From Hydrococcus sp. Prado102 (lineage in GTDB: Bacteria > Cyanobacteriota > Cyanobacteriia > Cyanobacteriales > Microcystaceae), in assembly GCA_025454425.1 (NCBI GenBank), contig JALOOL010000018.1:1-33767 (forward strand): a DNA stretch of 33,767 nt, read 5' to 3'. Each line of letters opens with the position of its first letter. Within the stretch, counting starts at the first letter, position 1. The notes below the pieces were generated by a model, which was not told the DNA's origin, did no database searches, and saw only the letters and a list, made by a program, of their open reading frames with translations. This document shows positions 25,542 through 33,731 of this stretch, piece after piece. The position numbers and the translations under genes are program-made.

Positions 25542-25983
25542 TGGCTATCAGTTGCGAATGGGTTCGCACAAAGATAGAATTTTGCTGACTCAGTTCATGC
25601 GATTGACTTATCAAGAACTGTTCCCCGATCGCCAGGATTTTGCTCATTTAGCTCAAACAGTCGAGAGTTATTTATCTTCAGATACGCCTCTGTGGTGGGT
25701 TGAATTTACGGAACCGACTCCAGTCGCTTGTTTGTGGATGGGAAACGCAATCGATCTCATCGGTGGCGATCGCTATGCTTATATCTTTCTCCTTTATGTT
25801 GCCTTAGAACATCGCCGTCGCGGAATTGCTAAAGCATTGATGCAACAAGCTCAAATGTGGGCAATAGCGAGGGGCGATCGCCAAATCGGTCTTCAAGTTT
25901 TCTCTCACAACCAAATTGCTCTTGACTTTTATCGCAGTTTAGGATATGAAACCCAAGCGTTTTCCATTGGTAAATCTATTTGA
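25522..25983 (+). CDS. GNAT-family N-acetyltransferase
   Basis: A 153-residue GNAT protein. The acetyl-CoA binding motif A is visible as LEHRRRGIAKALMQQAQMWA, and the C-terminal NQIALDFYRSLGYE completes the fold. It transfers an acetyl group from acetyl-CoA to an amine; the substrate is unknown. It starts inside the end of the small membrane ORF. The N-terminus (MGHDLPNGYQLRMG) starts before the conserved domain, so a start at Met13 is possible. Confidence 0.9.
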   Translation: MGHDLPNGYQLRMGSHKDRILLTQFMRLTYQELFPDRQDFAHLAQTVESYLSSDTPLWWVEFTEPTPVACLWMGNAIDLIGGDRYAYIFLLYVALEHRRRGIAKALMQQAQMWAIARGDRQIGLQVFSHNQIALDFYRSLGYETQAFSIGKSI

Positions 25984-26057
25984 AGGCAAAAGAGAATAGG
26001 GAATAGAGACAGAGTTAAGAATTAAAGATCGGTATTTGATGCGATAATCGATCGAGT

Positions 26058-26816
26058 ATGTATAACGATGACGAACTCAGTGTAATTGAATCAGAAGAGA
26101 AACTAGATAGTATCACCGATCCTTTGGATTCAGTGGAGTTGGAACCAGAAACCCTTCCCCCCGATCCAGAAGAAATGCTGGTTATGCTAACTAGCGACCA
26201 AACGCCACAGCGAATGCTGGCGGCGAGAGCGTTTTGCGAACTTCAAGACGAACGCGCTATCCCTCATCTAATCCACTTACTCAGCGATGTTTGCCCCTTA
26301 GTACGGGTAAGCGCTGCTTATGCTTTAGGACGTAACACGAGTCCCGATGCAGTCGAACCGTTAATTGCTGCCCTCGATCGCGATTGGAATGGCTACGTTC
26401 GCAAAGGGGTTGTTTGGGCGCTAGGAAATTGTCGCGATCGCCGTTCGGTTCGCCCTCTAATTCATGCCATCAAAACCGATATTTCTGCGGTACGCCTTTG
26501 GGCTGCCAGCAGTTTAGCACAAGTCGCTAAACTCGAATACGAAGATATTATTGCTGCCATTCCGCCTTTAATCGAAGCTTTAAGGCGCGATCCAGTAGCT
26601 GCTATTAGAAGTAACTGCGCTTGGACTATCGGACAGTTGTGTCGCGAATTGCCTTTAAATGTTATTTATGCCACTGCGATCGACTCTCTTTTAGAAGCTT
26701 TGGTTGAAGATGAAGATCTAGGCGTAAAAGAGGACGCTAAAACTGCCCTATTAAAAGTGGGCGATCCTCGCGGTCTTCAAATGATTGAAGATTTGGAATT
26801 AGAAGGAATAATTTAA
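26058..26816 (+). CDS. HEAT-repeat (PBS-lyase-like) protein
   Basis: A 252-residue all-helical repeat protein. After an acidic N-terminus, five or so HEAT/PBS-lyase repeats are visible: ARAFCELQDERAIPHLIHLL, VRVSAAYALGRNTSPDAVEPLI, VRKGVVWALGNCRDRRSVRPLI, VRLWAASSLAQVAKLE and IRSNCAWTIGQLCREL. The final repeat reads VKEDAKTALLKVGDPRGLQMI. In cyanobacteria such folds occur in phycobilin lyases and NblB-like phycobilisome factors, but no bilin-lyase neighbour or clear lyase signature is present, so only a protein-protein scaffold role is supported. Cytosolic. A GTCGAAA repeat array starts 4 bp beyond the stop. Confidence 0.9.
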   Translation: MYNDDELSVIESEEKLDSITDPLDSVELEPETLPPDPEEMLVMLTSDQTPQRMLAARAFCELQDERAIPHLIHLLSDVCPLVRVSAAYALGRNTSPDAVEPLIAALDRDWNGYVRKGVVWALGNCRDRRSVRPLIHAIKTDISAVRLWAASSLAQVAKLEYEDIIAAIPPLIEALRRDPVAAIRSNCAWTIGQLCRELPLNVIYATAIDSLLEALVEDEDLGVKEDAKTALLKVGDPRGLQMIEDLELEGII

Positions 26817-26819
26817 AAA

Positions 26820-26849
26820 GTCGAAAGTCGAAAGTCGAAAGTCGAAAGT
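26820..26849. repeat. GTCGAAA heptad array
   Basis: Four consecutive units just after the stop of the HEAT-repeat gene and before ubiX; same unit as in the ols ST-TE linker. Confidence 0.85.
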
Positions 26850-26916
26850 TTTGATTCTCCCTTGTCTTTCTAGATTTCCTAATTCGCGATCGCTAATACA
26901 AAATGATCGATAACTA

Positions 26917-27525
26917 ATGACAAAACCATTAATAGTAGGAATTAGCGGGGCTTCTGGCTTAATTTATGCAGTACGAACCTTAAAATATTTGCTAGAAGCC
27001 GATTACGCGATCGACGTAGTAGCATCAAAAGCAAGCTATATGGTATGGCAAGCAGAAAGTAACATTCGTATGCCGCCAGAACCAGATTTACAAGAACAAT
27101 TTTGGCGAGAGCAAGCAGGAGTACCCAACAAAGGCAAGCTGTGCTGTCATCGATGGGGAGATGTGGGAGCAACGATCGCGAGCGGTTCTTTTCGGACTCT
27201 AGGAATGCTAGTTATTCCTTGTAGCATGAGTACAATTGCTAAACTAGCAGTAGGGATGAGTTCTGACCTCTTAGAACGAGCGGCTGACGTACAACTAAAA
27301 GAAGGTCGTCCTTTGGTTGTCGTTCCTCGCGAAACTCCTTTTAGCGTGATTCATTTGCGCAATCTTACCACCTTAGCAGAAGCAGGCGCTAGAATAGTTC
27401 CGGCGATTCCTGCTTGGTATCATAACCCGAAAACTGTTGAGGATTTAGTTGATTTTGTCGTAGCTCGCGCCCTAGATCAACTGGATATTGATTGTATTCC
27501 GATCGATCGCTGGAAAGGACATTAA
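26917..27525 (+). CDS. ubiX: Flavin prenyltransferase UbiX
   Basis: A 202-residue UbiX. Motifs are the N-terminal GISGASGLIYA (GASG at residues 11-14, flavin phosphate site), PCSMSTIAKLAVG, and the C-terminal VPRETPFSVIHLRNLTTLAEAGARIVPAIPAWY. UbiX attaches a dimethylallyl unit to FMN to make prenylated FMN for UbiD-type decarboxylases, which in cyanobacteria serve plastoquinone synthesis (inference from family). Length is normal and the enzyme is soluble. No ubiD is in the window. It is flanked on both sides by GTCGAAA repeats. Confidence 0.96.
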   Translation: MTKPLIVGISGASGLIYAVRTLKYLLEADYAIDVVASKASYMVWQAESNIRMPPEPDLQEQFWREQAGVPNKGKLCCHRWGDVGATIASGSFRTLGMLVIPCSMSTIAKLAVGMSSDLLERAADVQLKEGRPLVVVPRETPFSVIHLRNLTTLAEAGARIVPAIPAWYHNPKTVEDLVDFVVARALDQLDIDCIPIDRWKGH

Positions 27526-27531
27526 TTAAAA

Positions 27532-27561
27532 GTCGAAAGTCGGAAGTCGAAAGTCGGAAGT
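27532..27561. repeat. GTCGAAA / GTCGGAA heptad array
   Basis: Four alternating units (GTCGAAA, GTCGGAA) directly downstream of ubiX. The GTCGGAA variant matches the linker array at 13328. Confidence 0.85.
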
Positions 27562-27671
27562 AAGAAAAGTAGTGCGAGCATCTTGCTCGCGATCGGGACA
27601 AACGAAGTCAAAGCAAATGTTTTCTTTTGTCTTCCTAGTCCTTTCCCGTTTTCTGCTCTCCCAATCGCCGA

Positions 27672-27698
27672 ACGTCCAAGGGACGGGCTACGCCAACG
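27672..27698. repeat. 27-nt dispersed element
   Basis: ACGTCCAAGGGACGGGCTAC followed by GCCAACG; identical to 23145-23171 at 26 of 27 bases. It lies just upstream of the LapA-domain gene. Confidence 0.85.
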
Positions 27699-27716
27699 CC
27701 ATTCACCAAAATAACT

Positions 27717-28511
27717 ATGCGATTCATAATTTTATTACTATTGCTAGGTATCGGAATAGTTTTCTTTTTGCAAAACCAGCAGCTAGTGACCTTAGTCTTT
27801 TTTGGAAATGTTGCGACGGTGACTTTGCCGATCGCGGTTTGGGTTTTATCGTTTACCGGAATTGGTATTCTTACTAGCTTTTGTTGGCAAGTTTTATCTT
27901 CTATAGGCAGACCATCTGCTTCTGGAAGATCCTCAGCACGGCAATCGCGACCTTATTCTTCCCCACCGCCATCGCCGCCACCGCAGCCACGGGTTACTGA
28001 AATTTTCTCAGATAATAGACCCCCACAACAAGATTTTGCGCGATCGCCTACTTCTACTCGACCATCGAATGTAAATCCGAAGGATTTTGAAGAAGAATGG
28101 GACGATTGGCAGGACGAACAACCTAAACGCGAACCCGTGCGCGACTTTGTTCGCGAATTTCCCCGCGATTACGATTCGCGTACCGCTAAGAGCGATCGTA
28201 TCGAACCCGAAGTAGAAGACGAACCTATCGACAATTCGGAGCGCATACCAAAAGATAACGCCAATCTTTTTGAAGTGCAACAACAGCCCAAAACATCTAA
28301 TCGTACTGGTTCGGTCTATTCTTATGTCTATCGCGAACCCAAAGATAAACCAGAGAAAGAACCACCTGTAGAAGATAAGAAACCAGAGACACAAGAAAGC
28401 AAGGGCGATCGCGTTTATGATGCTGATTATCGAGTGATTCGACCGCCCTACCAGCCACCACCGCCAGAACAACCGAGGCGAGACATTGAAGATGATGAAG
28501 ATTGGATTTAG
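27717..28511 (+). CDS. LapA-domain (DUF1049) membrane protein with disordered charged tail
   Basis: A 264-residue protein. Two hydrophobic segments (about 3-18 and 33-60) with the sequence FFLQNQQLVTLVFFGN between them match the LapA/DUF1049 domain. The rest is low-complexity and disordered: a Ser/Pro-rich stretch with a run of prolines, then a long Arg/Glu/Asp/Pro-rich region. The tail is cytosolic by the positive-inside rule. Molecular function in cyanobacteria is unknown. The 27-nt dispersed element and a GCGAGC-type repeat precede the ATG, so the true promoter is unclear. Antisense ORFs through the charged region are composition artefacts. Confidence 0.85.
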   Translation: MRFIILLLLLGIGIVFFLQNQQLVTLVFFGNVATVTLPIAVWVLSFTGIGILTSFCWQVLSSIGRPSASGRSSARQSRPYSSPPPSPPPQPRVTEIFSDNRPPQQDFARSPTSTRPSNVNPKDFEEEWDDWQDEQPKREPVRDFVREFPRDYDSRTAKSDRIEPEVEDEPIDNSERIPKDNANLFEVQQQPKTSNRTGSVYSYVYREPKDKPEKEPPVEDKKPETQESKGDRVYDADYRVIRPPYQPPPPEQPRRDIEDDEDWI

Positions 28512-28520
28512 AAAGCTGAA

Positions 28521-28673
28521 ATGTCGATGCGCGAAATCCCTAGCTATATAACGCATTACTATAACGAGGGAAGCAACATTTTGAAAAATATTTGTAGCTA
28601 TCCCGACGAGATAGCCGAGGAATTTTTATCTAATCTAAAAAAAAGTGGCAATCTCGTTTACCTATCCCGATAG
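28521..28673 (+). pseudogene. Small ORF resembling the N-terminus of a longer family, probably truncated
   Basis: A 50-codon ORF (MSMREIPSYITHYYNEG to the end at GNLVYLSR) lies 9 bp after the LapA-domain gene. The opening IPSYITHYY followed by NICSYPDEIAEEFLSNLK recalls the start of a longer uncharacterised bacterial family that I remember as IPxYITHYY...NLSDL; the C-terminal portion is missing, hence probable truncation. The ORF runs 16 bp into the 3' end of convergent coaX. A hairpin GCTATC-CCGACGA-GATAGC (28597-28615) lies within it. If not a remnant, it is a real 50-aa protein of unknown function. Confidence 0.45.
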
Positions 28674-29440
28674 TATGCCAAGTTTAGCGATCGCATTCCC
28701 CAAAAGATTAAATGGGGATTGACAAAGATCTTCTGTGCTAAGTTGGGAGCTTGAATTTTTAAATATCCAAATAATAGATTAGCATCGCCTCCGGTTAAAG
28801 CAATTTGACTGTTAGGAAAGCGCTTTAACCAATTGCTTAGAAAATCTTGAATTCCTGCTAATAATGTATAAACTACGCCACTTTTAATGGCTTCTAGCGT
28901 GTTTAATGCAAAGCGTTCTGGTAATTGTTCCGATAAGATTACTTCGGGTAAAGCAGCCGTTTTTGTAGCGAGAGATTGTAACTGCACTCTTAATCCAGGC
29001 AAGATTGCACCGCCAATTAAATAAGGATTTTTATCTGCACCTGTAAAGGTTAGCGCTGTTCCCGCATCGATGACCAAACAAGGAAAGCCTAATGTTGTCC
29101 CCGCACCCCATAACGCCAAAGCGCGATCGATTCCTAATGATGGATAAATTCCTGCTAGAGGAATCGCATCTAAGGTTACTAATTTAGCATGGGGATATGT
29201 TTGCCAAAGAGCGGTTTGTGACGAGACGACAGAAGCAATATAGATGGGGAGATGAGAAACGCGATCGCTTAAAGAAGTTGGCAAAATCTCTTTTAATAAT
29301 TGCTCGTTGACAAAATTGTCGCGAAAATGTTCGCTATCCCAAGATTTGTGGAAGTTTTCTCCTCGAAACCAAGCCCAATGTAAGCGAGAATTGCCGATCG
29401 CTAATCCTAACCAATCTTTGTGCGTAGCAGCATTCTCCAT
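28658..29440 (-). CDS. coaX: Type III pantothenate kinase
   Basis: A 260-residue CoaX, the ATP-dependent kinase that phosphorylates pantothenate in the first step of coenzyme A synthesis. The first phosphate motif reads AIGNSR (14-19) instead of the usual DxGNT/R; I believe this Asp replacement is common in cyanobacterial homologues, but this is memory. The substrate-site Asp105 in GIDRALAL and the DAGTALTFT motif (Asp125) are intact, as are GGAILPGLRVQLQSLATKTAALPEV and the terminal TGGDA. Soluble, single copy in the window. It is convergent with the ORF at 28521. Confidence 0.92.
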   Translation of the reverse strand: MENAATHKDWLGLAIGNSRLHWAWFRGENFHKSWDSEHFRDNFVNEQLLKEILPTSLSDRVSHLPIYIASVVSSQTALWQTYPHAKLVTLDAIPLAGIYPSLGIDRALALWGAGTTLGFPCLVIDAGTALTFTGADKNPYLIGGAILPGLRVQLQSLATKTAALPEVILSEQLPERFALNTLEAIKSGVVYTLLAGIQDFLSNWLKRFPNSQIALTGGDANLLFGYLKIQAPNLAQKIFVNPHLIFWGMRSLNLAYYRDR

Positions 29441-29947
29441 TGTTAATTCCGCTCGGATTCTCTACTCACAAGACTTACCATTTTTGTAGTTATTTGAATA
29501 GCACTTCATTAAAATTTTATAAGGATAGGGAGAAATATGAAAATTCTGTCAAGTTACTCCAATTCATGAAAAAAATTACTAATATGGATAGCAAATGTAC
29601 GTAAATGAGGTAAGAAAAACAAAGAAAATTTTTCCTTATGACAAGTCAAACAAAGATCTATCCTAACCACTGCGACTAGGGTTATTTTCTTAAAACTGAC
29701 AGCGAACAATAGAGAATAGCTTAGTTGGTCATCGATCGAACTTAAAAAATACCTCGGAAAACCAGTAATAATGCTCTAAGAAAATTAGAGCATCCTTCTC
29801 TTCATACAATTTTTATCAGTTGTTTTGATTTTTGTTTAATTAATTAATAAGCCTATAGGTAAGTTAACTGAGATTCTGTTAGCGATCGCAGTTGACTTGC
29901 GATGGCGATCGTCGTTCTAAAAATCATTAAAAAATTAGGAAAGTCAA
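29441..29947. other. Gene-free divergent promoter region
   Basis: This 507-bp gap between divergent coaX and the HAF-repeat gene is AT-rich. It includes the perfect hairpin at 29771-29793 (separate entry). I see no ORF with coding character and no RNA gene; the promoters of both flanking genes should lie here. Confidence 0.5.
29771..29793. promoter_or_regulatory. Perfect hairpin upstream of the HAF-repeat gene
   Basis: ATGCTCTAA and TTAGAGCAT form a 9-bp perfect stem with loop GAAAA, about 155 bp upstream of the HAF-repeat ATG. No T-run follows on either strand, so it may be an operator or RNA element rather than a terminator. Confidence 0.45.
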
Positions 29948-31087
29948 ATGCTTATTAATCCCTTCAAAAAAGTATGGCACGGTAGAAGTCAATCTTTTGA
30001 TAAATCTCCTACAATTGACAAAATTTTTATTGCTACAGAAGTTACTCATTTCCGACAAATACAACCGCATAAAACATCTAAAGCTGCTTTTTTTAAAGGA
30101 CTAGGACATCTTGACTACAAAGCGTCGCGTCGGTCTTCTAGCTATGCTTATGGTATCTCTGGCAATGGTTCTAAGGTAATTGGCTATAGTTATAACGGAA
30201 GCGATGAGGAAGCATTCTATTGGGATAGTACCAAAGGAATACAGAGTTTAGGGACTTTGGGCGGTTCTTTTAGCTATGCTTGCGGGATCTCTGGCGATGG
30301 TTCTAAAATTGTCGGTTATAGCTATAACAATACTAATTGGGAAGCATTTTGCTGGGATAGTGTTAGAGGAATGCAGGGATTAGGCACTTTAGGCGGTTCT
30401 TTGAGTCACGCTTACAGAATTTCTGCTGATGGTTCCAAAATAGTCGGATACAGTCATAACGGCAATTATACAGAAGCGTTTTGTTGGGATAGTGCAAAAG
30501 GAATGCAGGGTTTAGGCACTTTGGGCGGTTCTTTCAGCCAAGCTTGGGATATTAGTGCCGATAATGCTAAAGTAGTGGGAGAAAGCTGCAACGGGACGCA
30601 TACAGAGGCATTTTGTTGGGACATCCAGGGAATGCAAGGATTAGGCACTTTGGGCGGTTCTTATAGTACTGCTTATGGGATTTCTGCTGATGGTTCTAAA
30701 ATTGTTGGTTACAGTCACAACGGAAGGTACGAAGAAGCTTTTTGTTGGGACAGTACTAAAGGAATGCAGGGATTAGGACATCTTAAATATAACAAGTGCG
30801 ATCGCTCTGTTAGTCAAGCTTATGACATCTGTGCTGATGGCTCTAGGATAGTCGGAAAAAGTTATAACGGCAATTATACAGAAGCGTTTTTGTGGGATAG
30901 CGTCCAGGGAATGCGTTCTCTTAAATCGTTACTCAGTAACGATTTTGGGTTAAAATTGGCAGGCTGGACGCTAACTGAAGCAAGGGCTATTTCTGATGAT
31001 GGTTCGACTATTGTTGGTTGGGGTATCAATCCCCAGGGACTAGAGGAAGCTTGGATAGCACGATTGGGACATAACAGTGACCAGTGA
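29948..31087 (+). CDS. HAF-repeat protein, probable seven-repeat beta-propeller-like
   Basis: A 379-residue protein made of about seven repeats of roughly 45 residues. Each follows the pattern LGTLGGSxSxAxxISADGSKIVGYSxNxxxxEAFCWDxxxGMQG; the last ends GLEEAWIARLG. This is the HAF repeat, found in secreted or cell-surface proteins. The first about 50 residues are not repeat-like, and I see no signal peptide, so export by the usual route is not supported. Seven repeats would be enough for one closed propeller, an inference. The DNA repeats are partly conserved (TTAGGCACTTTGGGCGGTTCTT recurs), consistent with recent internal duplication. Function is unknown. Confidence 0.85.
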   Translation: MLINPFKKVWHGRSQSFDKSPTIDKIFIATEVTHFRQIQPHKTSKAAFFKGLGHLDYKASRRSSSYAYGISGNGSKVIGYSYNGSDEEAFYWDSTKGIQSLGTLGGSFSYACGISGDGSKIVGYSYNNTNWEAFCWDSVRGMQGLGTLGGSLSHAYRISADGSKIVGYSHNGNYTEAFCWDSAKGMQGLGTLGGSFSQAWDISADNAKVVGESCNGTHTEAFCWDIQGMQGLGTLGGSYSTAYGISADGSKIVGYSHNGRYEEAFCWDSTKGMQGLGHLKYNKCDRSVSQAYDICADGSRIVGKSYNGNYTEAFLWDSVQGMRSLKSLLSNDFGLKLAGWTLTEARAISDDGSTIVGWGINPQGLEEAWIARLGHNSDQ

Positions 31088-31207
31088 CTAGTGACAAGGC
31101 AGACAAGGAGGAAAAATACATAAAACCTTTCCCCTTTCCCCATTTCCTAGACCAGTTACCAGTTACTTGTCACTGAATGAATAACTGAGAGGGCGCAAGG
31201 AACCTGC

Positions 31208-31280
31208 TGCCCCTACAATATAATTCCGTACTTATCAACTCTCAACTTGCGTTAATATTGCTTGAATTGCCCCTACAATA
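31208..31280. repeat. 13-nt direct repeat, 60 bp apart
   Basis: TGCCCCTACAATA occurs at 31208-31220 and 31268-31280. The second copy lies inside the 3' end of the alpha/beta hydrolase gene, where its complement is read IVGA. On the - strand it is a TATTGTAGGGGCA sequence, the same GTAGGGGC core as the repeats in the ols linkers. Confidence 0.6.
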
Positions 31281-32206
31281 ATTTCTGGCTCGTCTACCCA
31301 TACAAAATGACTGCTATTGGGTGCTTGTATCTGCTTGCAATTATCTGACAGCTTAAGCAATTCTTCGTGCATTTTATCTCGCAAGCGATCGCCTGCTGCA
31401 ATTGGCATATAAAAAGTCCCTAGCGTTTGTTGAAAAAATGTTTTTGCTTTGATATTAATAATGGGAATATTGCTTAAATTATCTATTTTACTGACTTGAC
31501 GAGCGCTAGCTTCTAAATTCCACATTTCTCGCCACATCGTTAGCCAATGTTTGGGACGATAAAAAGAGCGTTTTACTATTGCTATCTTTTTAGGAAATTT
31601 GCGAAGTTCTGGTTTGATTAATTCAAATATTCCTAGATTGCCTAATATTCTAATTAATCCTAAACTAGCTCCCAAAGTTGAGATAGCAAAACCCGACATG
31701 AAAAACAATTTAAGAATAACAAGTGAAAATGGCATTTTGAGCATTTCTTTTTCGTGAAGTCCATCGGTTAGAACAATACCAATGACTTTTTCGGGAAAGC
31801 GATCGGCGTAAAGACGAACATTGTAACTGCCAAAGGAATTTCCAACTAAAATATAAGGAGGTTCAATGTCTGCTTTTGTCAAAAGAATATCTAATTCTTG
31901 AACGATTTCTTCACTACAACGAGGTTTGGGACTTATTTCGCTCCATCCATATCCAGCGCGATCGTAGATACAAATTCGCGTAATTTTAGCAATTTCTTCA
32001 ATTAAAAAATAACCTTCTATTCCACCTAAACTATGGTCGATGATAACAGTTGGGCGTCCCGTTCCTTGGGAGTTTAGATGTAGTTTATAACCCCCAACAT
32101 CAATAAGTTGACCTAGTGGTTTATCTGTGCGATTTTCAATCCAAGTAGCAAGCAATTGATAACTTGTTGTTACCAATAAAAATATCCAGTTTAGAGGAAT
32201 AGACAT
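31235..32206 (-). CDS. Alpha/beta-fold hydrolase with N-terminal hydrophobic segment
   Basis: A 323-residue hydrolase. The nucleophile elbow GNSFGS places Ser124, and His300 in NSSHFVW is the likely base. The N-terminus (PLNWIFLLVTTSYQLLATW) is hydrophobic and could be a signal anchor or membrane association. A second hydrophobic stretch lies near FSLVILKLFFMSGFAIS in the lid region. YDRAGYGWSE (81-90) follows the usual strand. The substrate cannot be told; similar proteins are annotated as esterases or peptidases. Single gene, no operon partner in the same direction within 90 bp except the upstream amidase (start 33731), whose stop lies 97 bp away. Confidence 0.85.
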   Translation of the reverse strand: MSIPLNWIFLLVTTSYQLLATWIENRTDKPLGQLIDVGGYKLHLNSQGTGRPTVIIDHSLGGIEGYFLIEEIAKITRICIYDRAGYGWSEISPKPRCSEEIVQELDILLTKADIEPPYILVGNSFGSYNVRLYADRFPEKVIGIVLTDGLHEKEMLKMPFSLVILKLFFMSGFAISTLGASLGLIRILGNLGIFELIKPELRKFPKKIAIVKRSFYRPKHWLTMWREMWNLEASARQVSKIDNLSNIPIINIKAKTFFQQTLGTFYMPIAAGDRLRDKMHEELLKLSDNCKQIQAPNSSHFVWVDEPEIIVGAIQAILTQVES

Positions 32207-32303
32207 AAATCAAGTTAAAATTTTCATAGAATTGTCTAAATAGCAGTTCGCGATCGCTCAATCTTATAACATAGATAAAATATAAATAAAAGCGATCGCG
32301 CCC

Positions 32304-33731
32304 TTAAACTGAAATTTCCTTGTCTTTAAACAATGGCGGACACCCATTTGGCAAAGAATTCGCTTGTTCTAATCGAGAGGCGATCGCAATTATAGTCGTT
32401 TCTGCGGCGGGTTTTCCGACTATCTGGATGCCTGCTGGCAAACCATTAGTATCAAATCCTGTAGGGATCGCGATCGCGGGTAAACCGCTAGCATTAAAAG
32501 GCGGACAAGGAGCAACCCAGTTAATAATCTTATCTAATGTTTCTTGGGGCGATAACTCTGCCCACTCGCCAATACGAATTGGTTGGTGAAGATAAACCGG
32601 AAGGATTAAAATATCGAATTTCTCGAAAAATGCGACCAGACGACGCGAAATAAGCTGCATTTGTGCGACTGCTTGTAAATAATCTCCCGCCGAACCTGCT
32701 TGTTCGCCAACCCAACGATTTAAAGGACTCAAGAGTTCCCCAGGAATTCCAGATCCCGTTACTCCTGCTTGCCAAACTTTTTTGAAAGGTTCGACTAAAT
32801 CCGCGATTTCTAAACTCACAGGTTCGAGAAGATGCCCCATCTCTTCCAAACGTCCTACGGTTCCCCGAATACCTTGTTGACAAATTTCTGCTGCTTCCCC
32901 AAAAGGTGCTAATCCAGTAGAAAATGCAATTCGCAGTTGCTTGGGTTCTTGACGAGTCGCTTCGAGAAAAGAAATGTCTGGATCGGGCAACCAGTAAGGA
33001 TCTCCGGTAGTATATCCCGACATCACATCTAACAAAGCGGCAGCATCGGCGACAGTACGCGCCAAAGTGCCATAAGTAGCAATTCCATTGAGAACATCGC
33101 CTATAGGTGCATAAGAGATTCTACCTCGCGAGGGTTTAATGCCTACAAGTCCGCAACAAGTCGCCGGGCCGCGAATAGAACCGCCAGCGTCGGAACCTTG
33201 GGCAATGGGACACAATCCTGCCGCGATCGCGCTTGCTGCTCCGCCACTCGATCCCCCTGCTGTATAATCTAGATTCCAGGGATTGCGCGCGGGTGGAAAT
33301 CCAGGCGGTTCGGTATAGGGAAAAGAACCGAGTTCTGAAGTGGCGGTTTTTCCTAAAATAATGAATCCTGCCATTCTCATTCGCGTTACTATGCCATCAT
33401 CGTAAGTAGCAATGCGGTCTTTGAGGGCGGCTACGCCATAGCTACAGGGCATCTGGGCAACGGAATTGAGGTCTTTAATTGCAGTGGGAACGCCGAAAAA
33501 AGGTGGCAATTCTGAAGGGTTTTGAGTATTGCTTAAGAGTTCTGTTTTCGTTTTAGCGTCAGCTAAGGCAGTTTCAGCAGCGATGTAGAAATAACTGCCT
33601 ACTTGGGGATTGTATTTTTCGATGCGATCTAAATACAATTGGACTAATTCTAGAGGAGAAATTTGGCGATCGCGTATCAATTTTGCTTGTTCTAAAGCTG
33701 GCGTAAAAGCCAGATCGACTGAATCAATCAT
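32304..33731 (-). CDS. Amidase (amidase-signature family)
   Basis: A 475-residue amidase-signature enzyme with the full Ser-cisSer-Lys triad: Lys86 in AIKDL, Ser161 in GGSSGG and nucleophile Ser185 in SDAGGSIRGPA. The spacings 75 and 24 equal those of fatty acid amide hydrolase. It hydrolyses an amide bond; the substrate is unknown (candidates in this family include indoleacetamide, nicotinamide and various amides). No GatB/GatC is adjacent and the length and sequence do not specifically suggest GatA. Cytosolic, no signal peptide. The ATG at 33731 is preceded by an ATGAATT-type repeat at the window edge. Confidence 0.93.
   Translation of the reverse strand: MIDSVDLAFTPALEQAKLIRDRQISPLELVQLYLDRIEKYNPQVGSYFYIAAETALADAKTKTELLSNTQNPSELPPFFGVPTAIKDLNSVAQMPCSYGVAALKDRIATYDDGIVTRMRMAGFIILGKTATSELGSFPYTEPPGFPPARNPWNLDYTAGGSSGGAASAIAAGLCPIAQGSDAGGSIRGPATCCGLVGIKPSRGRISYAPIGDVLNGIATYGTLARTVADAAALLDVMSGYTTGDPYWLPDPDISFLEATRQEPKQLRIAFSTGLAPFGEAAEICQQGIRGTVGRLEEMGHLLEPVSLEIADLVEPFKKVWQAGVTGSGIPGELLSPLNRWVGEQAGSAGDYLQAVAQMQLISRRLVAFFEKFDILILPVYLHQPIRIGEWAELSPQETLDKIINWVAPCPPFNASGLPAIAIPTGFDTNGLPAGIQIVGKPAAETTIIAIASRLEQANSLPNGCPPLFKDKEISV

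Noticed and set aside
28008-28556. 182-codon antisense ORF across the LapA-domain gene
   Set aside because: It is opposite a low-complexity Arg/Glu/Pro coding region, which commonly leaves open antisense frames; Phe/Ile/Arg-rich product has no family features.
28597-28615. GCTATC/GATAGC hairpin as a terminator of the LapA-domain gene
   Set aside because: Only six base pairs, lies inside the small ORF at 28521, and no convincing T-run follows.
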